Source: Anaerolineae bacterium (GTDB lineage Bacteria > Chloroflexota > Anaerolineae > Promineifilales > Promineifilaceae). Taken from it: DNA of 6,211 nucleotides. Positions within the stretch are counted from its first letter, which is position 1. The number at the start of each line of letters is the position of its first letter. The notes beneath the pieces are model-generated. The model saw only the letters and a program-made list of their open reading frames with translations. It did no database searches and was not told the DNA's origin. The translations under genes were made by a program, and so were the position numbers. This document shows positions 1 to 5,543 of the stretch, piece by piece. The DNA lies in NCBI GenBank assembly GCA_014879345.1, contig JACSSI010000319.1, forward strand, positions 1 to 6,211, given 5' to 3'.

Positions 1-175
1 CCGTACCTTTGGGATGCTTCGTTTCACTCAGCATGACACGAGTAAAAACCCATGAGTTCCCAAAGACCCTTAACAATTTACCCCCTAAGAGACTGTTTTA
101 GACAAAAGCAGTTGCTGCATTCGCTGTTTCGGCTCAAGTGGAGCCATAGGAATGTGGAAAAAGTTGCTGTAGCAG

Positions 176-212
176 AAGCGTCGGTCATGACTGTGACCGA
201 CGCTTTTGTTTT
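176..212 (+). terminator. Rho-independent terminator
   Basis: A perfect 12-bp stem, AAGCGTCGGTCA (176-187) pairing with TGACCGACGCTT (194-205), closes a 6-base loop TGACTG and runs straight into a T-rich tract (TTTTGTTTT, 204-212). This is a textbook intrinsic terminator reading rightward. The left flank is not A-rich enough to make it clearly bidirectional. No upstream gene is visible in the window, so it ends either a gene to the left or a short RNA from about 70-175. Its stem and loop also share the words GGTCATGAC and TGTGACC with the repeats at 397-417. Confidence 0.8.
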
Positions 213-320
213 CATGCCACAGGCATTGAGCCACTGCTTTAGACCAGCTTGTTGAACGATATTTTTGAAACGAAAGAGAGGGCTGCAGTGTATCCGTCGC
301 CGCTTGATAGCTAAAATGAC

Positions 321-393
321 AGGAGGCTGCCATGGATATCTGATGTCCGTCCCAGCACCGTTAACGCTGCGGCTGCTCAGTCCATTATTTTGA
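321..393 (+). other. AGGAGG site with two overlapping mini-ORFs
   Basis: A consensus Shine-Dalgarno AGGAGG (321-326) lies 5 bases before an ATG at 332. That frame is only ATG-GAT-ATC-TGA (332-343). Its stop overlaps a second start in TGATG: ATG at 343-345 opens a 16-codon frame (M-S-V-P-A-P-L-T-L-R-L-L-S-P-L-F) ending with TGA at 391-393, just before the TGACC repeats. This arrangement could be a leader peptide or coupled upstream ORF for the gene at 505, or simply chance. There is no run of a single amino acid that would suggest attenuation, and no codon-usage evidence at this length. Confidence 0.25.
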
Positions 394-396
394 AAG

Positions 397-429
397 GGTC
401 ATGACCTCAATGTGACCTGAGCATGACCA
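397..429. promoter_or_regulatory. Candidate operator: three TGACC heptamers at 11-bp spacing
   Basis: ATGACCT (401-407), GTGACCT (412-418) and ATGACCA (423-429) recur with exactly 4 bases between them, an 11-bp period. The first copy is also half of a perfect 10-bp palindrome GGTCATGACC (397-406). Tandem heptamers with 4-base spacers are the known layout of PhoB/PhoP-type response-regulator boxes, although the base sequence here is not a known consensus. The array ends 75 bp before the start codon of the Lnt-like gene, a plausible place for a regulator. Function is inferred from pattern and position only. Confidence 0.4.
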
Positions 430-494
430 TTGCCACATCTCATCTTGATCATTGAACGGTATCCTAAGAGCAATGAAATCAAAATTCAATCTTT

Positions 495-498
495 GGAG
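495..498 (+). promoter_or_regulatory. Shine-Dalgarno site deciding the start at 505
   Basis: GGAG lies 6 bases before the ATG at 505. This favours 505 over the in-frame TTG at 430, which has no ribosome binding site, overlaps the third TGACC repeat, and would add 25 residues unlike a membrane-protein leader. Confidence 0.7.
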
Positions 499-504
499 AA
501 CGTG

Positions 505-2016
505 ATGAAAACCCAACAAGAAAAAATGAGATTTATATGGTTAGCAATTTATACCGCTTTGTCATTCTTTGTCATTGGACGCTGGCAGTTCCCGGCGGCG
601 GCCTGGGTGGCGCCGATTTTTGCGCTTCGTTTTTATCGTGACAGCGAAAAGGGTGGACGGGCTTTTTTGTGGCTGTGGCTGGCAACGGCCGTTCCCACCA
701 TCATCGCCTGGCATAACGCCACCGCCATACACGCTTTTGGCGCAATCGTCGAACCCATTTTCTTCTTTATCATGGTTCCCGTTGCGCTCATTCCCCTGGT
801 TGTGGATCGACTCTACTATCGGCGATGGACGCGAAACGGCCGTTCCCCCTTCTGGTTGACGCTGGTTTTCCCCATCAGTGTGGCAGCAGTCGATTTCTTC
901 TCTGCTTCTGGCAGCCCCTTTGGCACGTTTGGCGCAGCCGCGTACTCACAGGCTGGCTTTACGGCATTGATGCAGATAACGGCCGTTACCGCCATGTGGA
1001 GCATCCCCTTTATCACCAGTTGGTTTGCCAGCACCGCTGTCTATGTGTGGGAAAATAACTTTCAATGGACAAAAATCAGCCGGGGCGTTGTCATTTTTAG
1101 CGGCGTCATGCTGCTGCTGTTCGGTTTTAGCTTTGGCCGCCTGGCTCTGGCCGATGCGCCACAACAGGAAACATTAATCGGCGGCTTTTCACTGCCGGAA
1201 GAAGGGCTGGCAGCCACGATGACACTGTTGCGAGATGGCGATGAAGCTGCTTTCCGGGAAGAAACGGCCGTTCTGCACGCCCAGCAGTTAGCACAAGCAC
1301 AAAGTATGGCTCAGGCTGGCGCCAAAATTGTTGTGCTGCAAGAAGGGGCGGGCATGGGATTTCCTGAAGAAGTGGATACGCTGCTCACCAACGCCGCTGC
1401 ACTGGCGCAAGAAGAAGACATCTACCTGGTACTGTCCACCGCCACCATCGATCCGGCCGGAGAAGAACCATTCCATAATGTCGTCCGTATCATCGACCCC
1501 AACGGCGAGGTAGTTCTTGAACATTATAAATACGGGGGTACACAGTTTGAAGGCTCCGTCAGCGGCAGCGGCGAACTGCAAACGGTGGAAACACCCTATG
1601 GCACATTAAGCGCAGTTATTTGCTGGGATGCCGACTTTCCCACAGCCATCAAACAAGCCGGTGAGCAGGACGTGGATTTGCTCTTTGTACCTTCAAATGA
1701 CTGGCTGGAGCTGCGTGATATTCATGACGGCATGGCAGCGTTCCGCGCCGTAGAAAATGGTATGACAATTTTCCGCCAAACGGGTGATGGGGTCTCTGGC
1801 GTGACGGATGCCTACGGCCGTACCGTCAACCGCGTCGATATGTTTGAGACAGAAAACCCAGGCGCCTGGGGCAACGAACAGATGGTATTGACCCCGATTG
1901 GCTCTGTAGACACCCTGTACCCGCAGGTTGGCGACGCCGTTGGTCAAATCATGTTCATCGGTCTGATTGGTTTGCTGATTTTTGCCTGGATCAAGCGTAA
2001 ACCGAAAGACGAATAA
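505..2016 (+). CDS. Lnt-like membrane nitrilase-fold protein (apolipoprotein N-acyltransferase family)
   Basis: This 503-residue protein has the layout of apolipoprotein N-acyltransferase: about six to seven membrane segments (residues ~10-215), an extracytoplasmic nitrilase (carbon-nitrogen hydrolase) domain (~222-470), and a C-terminal membrane segment (~480-496). The length matches Lnt (about 500). The expected Glu-Lys-Cys triad is visible: E280 in VVLQEG, K342 in LEHYKYGG and C373 in VICWDADFP. The segment PSNDW (396-400) followed by AFRAVENG and GDGVSGVTDAYGRT matches the Lnt region SNDAW...R-A-x-E-x-G...NGVTAVTD. SGSPFGTFGAAAYSQ (134-148) resembles the G-x-P...SQ loop of the Lnt membrane part. 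Lnt N-acylates the terminal cysteine of lipoproteins at the membrane. Here Cys is followed by Trp-Asp instead of the Tyr-Glu of E. coli Lnt, so the substrate could differ. The gene stands alone on the plus strand, convergent with the next gene. Four copies of AACGGCCGTT lie inside it. The family call is firm; the exact activity is not. Confidence 0.85.
   Translation: MKTQQEKMRFIWLAIYTALSFFVIGRWQFPAAAWVAPIFALRFYRDSEKGGRAFLWLWLATAVPTIIAWHNATAIHAFGAIVEPIFFFIMVPVALIPLVVDRLYYRRWTRNGRSPFWLTLVFPISVAAVDFFSASGSPFGTFGAAAYSQAGFTALMQITAVTAMWSIPFITSWFASTAVYVWENNFQWTKISRGVVIFSGVMLLLFGFSFGRLALADAPQQETLIGGFSLPEEGLAATMTLLRDGDEAAFREETAVLHAQQLAQAQSMAQAGAKIVVLQEGAGMGFPEEVDTLLTNAAALAQEEDIYLVLSTATIDPAGEEPFHNVVRIIDPNGEVVLEHYKYGGTQFEGSVSGSGELQTVETPYGTLSAVICWDADFPTAIKQAGEQDVDLLFVPSNDWLELRDIHDGMAAFRAVENGMTIFRQTGDGVSGVTDAYGRTVNRVDMFETENPGAWGNEQMVLTPIGSVDTLYPQVGDAVGQIMFIGLIGLLIFAWIKRKPKDE
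684..1272. repeat. Cluster of four AACGGCCGTT palindromes
   Basis: The perfect 10-bp palindrome AACGGCCGTT occurs at 684-693, 835-844, 978-987 and 1263-1272 inside the Lnt-like gene. Further copies are at 3189-3198 (sulfotransferase), 4712-4721 (first VWA gene) and 5850-5859 (DUF58 gene). The copy at 3189 extends to a 14-bp palindrome (3187-3200). A near copy TACGGCCGTA is at 1813-1822. The word is read as Thr-Ala-Val, Asn-Gly-Arg or (Glu)-Arg-Pro-(Leu), so all three frames are used. This argues for a DNA-level word like the HIP1 palindrome of cyanobacteria, not a protein motif. Confidence 0.85.
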
Positions 2017-2066
2017 TTGAGTAATCCTTAGGTACAAACAGCAATTCTCAATTTGAAACCTAGTAG

Positions 2067-2130
2067 GGGTGGGACAGGCGGATCATGTTTTTGCCAATCA
2101 CCAACGCCTTTTCTCCCGCCTGTCTCACCC
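2067..2130. repeat. Long GC-rich hairpin 1
   Basis: GGGTGGGACAGGCGG (2067-2081) pairs with CCGCCTGTCTCACCC (2116-2130): 15 pairs, 14 Watson-Crick and one G-T. The loop is 34 bases (2082-2115) and holds T-runs on its 5' side and near its 3' end. It lies inside the inverted-repeat element. A loop this long with no T-tract after the stem is not a classical terminator. Confidence 0.75.
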
Positions 2131-2155
2131 AAGTTTGCGCGATTTGTGCCATCTT

Positions 2156-2218
2156 GGGCGAGATGGCGCGGTGAAAAAACCTATTGTTTCGGCAAATAGT
2201 CGCCGCGCCATCCCGCCT
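2156..2218. repeat. Long GC-rich hairpin 2
   Basis: GGGCGAGATGGCGCGG (2156-2171) pairs with the segment 2203-2218 (CCGCGCCATCCCGCCT). There are 14 Watson-Crick pairs, one mismatch (2161/2213) and one terminal G-T. The 31-base loop contains its own small stem, CTATTG (2181-2186) against CAAATAG (2193-2199) with one bulged A. It lies beside hairpin 1 in the same element. The two hairpins resemble each other only loosely (GGG-rich left arms). Confidence 0.75.
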
Positions 2219-2268
2219 CTACCCTGTAGCGTCGCTAAATTGAGAATTACTGAGATACAAGATGGTAG

Positions 2269-3357
2269 CTAAATATCAGATGCATCTGGGTAAAATTGGG
2301 CAAAGGGATAGTCGCTCCCGGCCAGTTTTTTTGAGCAAAATTCCAGAATACGATGCTTATCGGCCGCCGCAAGAGATTCGTGACGTTGTAGAGAGCCACT
2401 CTTGAAAAACGTGTCGCCAGATGCCAGAAAATTCGGCGGCATCATTTCAAACTGTTCTTCATGGGCTTTCATGTAATCGAAGCTGCACTTCTCGCCGATT
2501 TGTAACAGCTCTGCCTCAGTCAACGTCACCTCTAAAAAGGAAGCAACCTGTTGGATGACGGCCGGAAGATTGTGTTTCATCTCCTCAAAATGGATAAAAA
2601 GCACATTGGGGCGTGTTTGTGACCATTGCCAAAATCCGGCTACGTGATCGGGCCAACTCGCCCACCACATCTGATTGCTGCAAAACCAATCCAGCAGCAC
2701 ATCATCCGAAGGCGTAAACGGTTCGGAAAGCGCGTGGAAAAAATCGACGATGCTACGATAACAACTGGCGGGATGTCGGGTAACATAAATGTATTTAGCC
2801 GTAGGGCTATAAGGGCATAGGGAAGAGGGTAAATGTGTTTTAATGAGTCGGGTACTGTTTTCCCCAATAAGTGGTGCGGCTGTTACGGAAACACCATTGA
2901 AGGATTCCAGCCAGGGGCTTGTGGCATATAGATGTCTGTGACCAGCATCGCTGAAATCACCCTGACCGTGCATCAGTGTCTCATAAGCCAACTGCTGCAT
3001 CCAGGTCGTGCCACATTTCATCTGGGTGACTACAAAGAGATCATTGGACTGTGGAGTGTAATGTACGGCCTGGGTGAAACTTTTGTGATTACAATTGTTG
3101 GCTGGCGCATATACGCCATCATAAGTAATCGTGAATTGGTTGGGGTTGGACATGTAGCCGGAGAGCGGACGCAGTAGTGGACGAATGAAACGGCCGTTTC
3201 TGGCGACTTTCTGTTTAAAACGCTGCCGTTCCGCAAGTGGACGACCGAAGTAAGCAACTCCCCTGGTGTTGAAATATTGCCAGCTAAACAGGCCCATTAC
3301 GACAAGAGCTACGAAAACAAAAATAATGAGAAGGAATAACAGGAGATAAGGTAACAT
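2269..3357 (-). CDS. Membrane-anchored sulfotransferase (Sulfotransfer_1 family)
   Basis: This 362-residue protein transfers sulfate from PAPS to an acceptor hydroxyl or amine; the acceptor is unknown. An N-terminal membrane segment (residues ~3-24) anchors it, followed by a short basic stretch and the catalytic domain (~75-355). The PAPS 5'-phosphosulfate loop is TQMKCGTTW (111-119). LIKTHLP (171-177) supplies the likely catalytic His175. The 3'-phosphate site is YIYVTRHPASCYRS (189-202), with Arg194 and Ser202. VLFIHFEEMK (252-261) matches the family's V-x-Y-x-x-Y/F-E-D-M-K block. The C-terminal R-K-G-x-x-G loop is degenerate (FFKSGSLQRHES, 317-328). Cytosolic sulfotransferases are about 290-300 residues, so the excess is the N-terminal anchor. 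It starts 25 bp after the second VWA gene on the same strand and may share its transcript. The nearest GGAGG (3374-3378) is 16 bases from the ATG, which is far for a ribosome binding site. No earlier in-frame start exists before a stop codon. Confidence 0.88.
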   Translation of the reverse strand: MLPYLLLFLLIIFVFVALVVMGLFSWQYFNTRGVAYFGRPLAERQRFKQKVARNGRFIRPLLRPLSGYMSNPNQFTITYDGVYAPANNCNHKSFTQAVHYTPQSNDLFVVTQMKCGTTWMQQLAYETLMHGQGDFSDAGHRHLYATSPWLESFNGVSVTAAPLIGENSTRLIKTHLPSSLCPYSPTAKYIYVTRHPASCYRSIVDFFHALSEPFTPSDDVLLDWFCSNQMWWASWPDHVAGFWQWSQTRPNVLFIHFEEMKHNLPAVIQQVASFLEVTLTEAELLQIGEKCSFDYMKAHEEQFEMMPPNFLASGDTFFKSGSLQRHESLAAADKHRILEFCSKKLAGSDYPFAQFYPDASDI

Positions 3358-3382
3358 GAGATAAGCTAAATCGCCTCCATAA

Positions 3383-4465
3383 CTACGGATACCGATTCCA
3401 TTTCAAAGACAAGCTTACTGCCGCCAGAGCCAGGACAGCCCCCAAGGCAGCAAAAACCACACTGATTTCAAGCGCCTCTTCTTGCAATACAATTTGCGTC
3501 GGTAAGTCGAGGAAAATGTCATACAGTTGTTCGGCGCTCTCAGCGCGATAATAATCACCGCCCGTCATGCTGGCAACCGTTTGCAGCGTATCTTCATCAA
3601 TGACGAGGAACTGCCGGAAGTTACCACCGCCGCCGCCAAAACCACCCCCAAAACCGCCCCCACCACTGCCCGATCCTGGCCCAGAAGGATTGGCGCCTAA
3701 CTGTTCTCGGGTGCAAATCATTTGGCCTGGATTATCCGTACCAAAACCAATGGTATAGACACGCACATCTCGGTCAACAGCTTGTTGGGCGGCATCAACC
3801 GGTTGGGGGCCTCGACTGTTTGCCCCATCAGTAAGCAGCACAATGATGTCGGGTTGGTAATCGGCAGCAATGCCCGCGTTGTTTTCACTGCCTTCAAGGT
3901 CGATACCACTGGGAGCGACGTTGGCATTGATTTCCGAGATGGCATCAAGAGACTTTAAAGTGGCGCTGCCGATGGCGGTTCCCAGGGCGGTGGTCAGATT
4001 TTCGACGCCGCCGCGAAGCAGTTCTTTGTCGGTGGTGGGCGGTACCACCAGTTCAGCAAAATCAGCAAAGGCGACTATGCCAATTTGGGTGCCATCGGCC
4101 TGATCATCTATAAAAGCCAGCGCGGCTTCCTGGGCTACTGTCAAGCGATTTGGCTCAACGTCGGTGGCGCACATGCTGCGTGACACATCAAGCGCGAGAA
4201 TAATGGTGGTGCGATTCAAAGGAACCTGGACAAGGGCAGCGGGGCGGGCAAGGCTGATTATCATCGAACAGATCGCCAGCACAAAAAGGGCAAACGGCAC
4301 ATGCTGCCGCCACTTTGAGCGCTTGGGCAGCGCCTCGCGAATCAGGGATAAACTGGAATAACGCACGGCAAATTTACGCCGGCGGCGCAGCATCCACATA
4401 TATGCCGCTATGAGGAGCGGGATAATCAAGAGCAGTAGTAAAAACCAGGGTGATAAGAAATTCAT
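3383..4465 (-). CDS. VWA-domain membrane protein with glycine-rich loop (BatA/BatB-like, second copy)
   Basis: This 360-residue protein has the Bat layout. Membrane segments lie at ~5-25 and ~55-73, a VWA domain at ~87-325 and a C-terminal membrane segment at ~334-354. The metal-ion-dependent adhesion site is complete: D93-x-S95-x-S97 (LDVSRSM), T163 (GTAIG) and D213 (LLTDGAN). Such VWA domains bind a divalent cation and a protein partner, often with a MoxR ATPase. The ATG at 4465 is chosen because M-N-F-L-S-P-W-F-L-L aligns with M-T-F-I-W-P-W-L-L-L of the neighbouring paralog. A longer frame from TTG at 4519 would be encoded by the heptad repeat. No Shine-Dalgarno precedes 4465. Residues ~261-281 form a Gly/Ser/Phe-rich loop (GGGGFGGGFGGGGG), absent from the paralog, lying between the strand ending TIGFG and the helix starting DEDTLQTVA. 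Confidence 0.88.
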   Translation of the reverse strand: MNFLSPWFLLLLLIIPLLIAAYMWMLRRRRKFAVRYSSLSLIREALPKRSKWRQHVPFALFVLAICSMIISLARPAALVQVPLNRTTIILALDVSRSMCATDVEPNRLTVAQEAALAFIDDQADGTQIGIVAFADFAELVVPPTTDKELLRGGVENLTTALGTAIGSATLKSLDAISEINANVAPSGIDLEGSENNAGIAADYQPDIIVLLTDGANSRGPQPVDAAQQAVDRDVRVYTIGFGTDNPGQMICTREQLGANPSGPGSGSGGGGFGGGFGGGGGNFRQFLVIDEDTLQTVASMTGGDYYRAESAEQLYDIFLDLPTQIVLQEEALEISVVFAALGAVLALAAVSLSLKWNRYP

Positions 4466-4472
4466 GATTAAT

Positions 4473-4532
4473 GATTGAAGATTGAAGATTGAAGAGAGGA
4501 ATATGCTTGTAATCTTCAATCTTTAATCTTCA
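4473..4532. repeat. Heptanucleotide tandem repeat forming a 20-bp hairpin
   Basis: Three exact tandem copies of GATTGAA (4473-4493) face three copies of AATCTTY (4511-4531). The arms 4476-4495 and 4513-4532 are reverse complements at 19 of 20 positions, with a 17-base spacer. The repeat fills most of the 73-bp gap between the two VWA genes and lies immediately upstream of the second gene's start. In the minus-strand transcript it would fold into a hairpin next to the initiation region. Confidence 0.8.
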
Positions 4533-4538
4533 TTTTCC

Positions 4539-5543
4539 TCAGGGTATTCTCCCAAACCACACCATCGACAAGCCACCACCAATCAGGAAGAAAAGAGCGG
4601 CAATCCCGGCCAGGAAGGATGTAATTTCCATACTTTCGCCTCTGAGGGTGAGCTGTAGATCGACGGCTTTATAAATTTCTTGCAAGGATTCTTCGTCTTG
4701 GGCGCGGTAGTAACGGCCGTTTGTGAGCCGGGCGATATCTTGCAAAACAGGTTCATTAAGCTGCGTAAGCACGTTGAAGCCATCGACTGCTAACACCGCG
4801 CCTTCACTGCTGCCAATGCCCACCGGATAAATGCGTATGCCAGCTTCGGCAGCAAGGTCAGCCACCGCCAGCGGTTCGGGGTCGCCTGTGTTTTCGCCAT
4901 CAGTCAGCAGCAAAATAACAGAAGAAGAAAACTGGTCTAAATCAAGCGGCGGCAAATCTTCCGGTGTAGTACCCTCTTCAAACGTTAACCGCTCCAGGTC
5001 GATAGGCTCTCCGGCGATAGCATTGAGCGCCGTAAAAATACCCTGACCCAGCGAGGTGGCGCCCTGCGGACTGATGCGGTCGATGGCAGCTAATACATCG
5101 GCTTGCACATCGGTGGGCGGCTGCACAATCAGTCCGCCATTGCCAAAGGCCACCACCCCCAGCCGGATGGTGCTGGGCTGATTTTCCACGAAGATGCGCG
5201 CTGCTTCTTTGGCAGCTTCCATACGTGTCGGCTCCATATCGTCGGCCAGCATACTGTTGGAAACATCAAAGGCGAGAATAACGGTGCCTTCAACACTGGG
5301 CAGTGTCACAGGCAGTTCGGGTCGGGCAAGCGCAAACAGCAATAAGCTCAACCCGATGAGAAAGAGCGCAGGCACCACATGGCGGCGGCGACCCAACTCA
5401 CGACCTGAGGTATTTTGCACCACGCCCAACGGTCCCAGTGCATTAACCGCCTGCCTTCGCTTACGCAGCATACGCACGTAGAGCCAGATCAAGATCGGGA
5501 TGAGTAGTAGGGTTAAAAGCAGCCAGGGCCAGATAAAAGTCAT
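4539..5543 (-). CDS. VWA-domain membrane protein (BatA-like, first copy)
   Basis: This 334-residue protein has the usual length and layout of BatA-type proteins. Membrane segments lie at ~4-21 and ~56-73, a VWA domain at ~87-300 and a C-terminal membrane segment at ~308-329. The metal-binding site is complete: D93-x-S95-x-S97 (FDVSNSM), T163 (GATSLG) and D215 (LLTDGEN). The domain core is expected outside the membrane. Family members sit beside MoxR ATPase and DUF58 genes and are thought to act in complex assembly or stress tolerance; the exact role here is unknown. The start ATG overlaps the DUF58 stop as ATGA (5540-5543), so translation is probably coupled. The ARLTNGRYYRA segment (271-281) matches SMTGGDYYRA in the paralog, but an AACGGCCGTT copy converts the residues to Asn-Gly-Arg. 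Confidence 0.9.
   Translation of the reverse strand: MTFIWPWLLLTLLLIPILIWLYVRMLRKRRQAVNALGPLGVVQNTSGRELGRRRHVVPALFLIGLSLLLFALARPELPVTLPSVEGTVILAFDVSNSMLADDMEPTRMEAAKEAARIFVENQPSTIRLGVVAFGNGGLIVQPPTDVQADVLAAIDRISPQGATSLGQGIFTALNAIAGEPIDLERLTFEEGTTPEDLPPLDLDQFSSSVILLLTDGENTGDPEPLAVADLAAEAGIRIYPVGIGSSEGAVLAVDGFNVLTQLNEPVLQDIARLTNGRYYRAQDEESLQEIYKAVDLQLTLRGESMEITSFLAGIAALFFLIGGGLSMVWFGRIP

Larger units (their letters stand above)
1..504. other. Gene-less leader region
   Basis: No reading frame here looks like a protein: the candidates are short, run through the terminator hairpin, and show no recognisable motif. The region holds a strong rho-independent terminator at 176-212, small hairpins (GCAG-TTG-CTGC at 108-118 and GGCTC-AAGTG-GAGCC at 131-145), a good Shine-Dalgarno with mini-ORFs at 321-393, and a set of 11-bp-spaced TGACC repeats at 401-429. 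The terminator implies that some plus-strand transcript ends here, either a gene left of the window or a small RNA. I could not identify a convincing -35/-10 pair for the gene at 505. Confidence 0.6.
2015..2262. mobile_element. MITE-like inverted-repeat element between convergent genes
   Basis: The arms CAGCAATTCTCAATTT (2039-2054) and AAATTGAGAATTACTG (2237-2252) pair at 15 of 16 positions, 12 of them consecutive. They enclose two GC-rich hairpins. Outside them, an imperfect direct repeat starts at 2015 (AATTGAG...TACAA, 2015-2037) and at 2238 (2238-2260), matching at 18 of 23 positions. There is no transposase and no credible reading frame, so if mobile it would be a non-autonomous element moved in trans. 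It fills nearly the whole gap between two genes that end facing each other, so it could also serve as a two-way transcription barrier. TACAA on both outer sides (2033-2037 and 2256-2260) may be a target duplication but is not flush with the arms. Confidence 0.5.

Noticed and set aside
14..34. ATGCT...AGCAT inverted repeat at the left edge
   Set aside because: Only 5 bp pair across an 11-base loop. It may be a fragment of a common intergenic repeat, but the edge prevents a judgement.
52..255. 67-codon plus-strand open frame in the leader
   Set aside because: It runs through the terminator hairpin, has no ribosome binding site or recognisable motif, and overlaps structured non-coding DNA.
260..320. 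Promoter from TTGAAA (265-270) or TAAAAT (312-317)
   Set aside because: Neither has a partner box of acceptable match at 16-18 bp spacing.
85..333. 82-codon minus-strand open frame in the leader
   Set aside because: It crosses the same hairpin and shows no domain or plausible composition; it is a chance frame.
430..504. TTG at 430 as start of the Lnt-like gene
   Set aside because: It has no Shine-Dalgarno, overlaps the operator-like repeats, and the ATG at 505 has GGAG at a good distance.
2033..2260. TACAA on both sides of the inverted-repeat element as target duplication
   Set aside because: The copies are 1 and 3 bases away from the arms instead of flush, and are part of a longer imperfect direct repeat, so they are not claimed as a duplication.
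2069..2272. 67-codon plus-strand frame in the convergent gap
   Set aside because: It is made of the arms and loops of the two long hairpins; there is no protein signal.
4473..4532. CRISPR array
   Set aside because: The units are 7 bp and tandem, with no spacers; it is a simple inverted heptad repeat.
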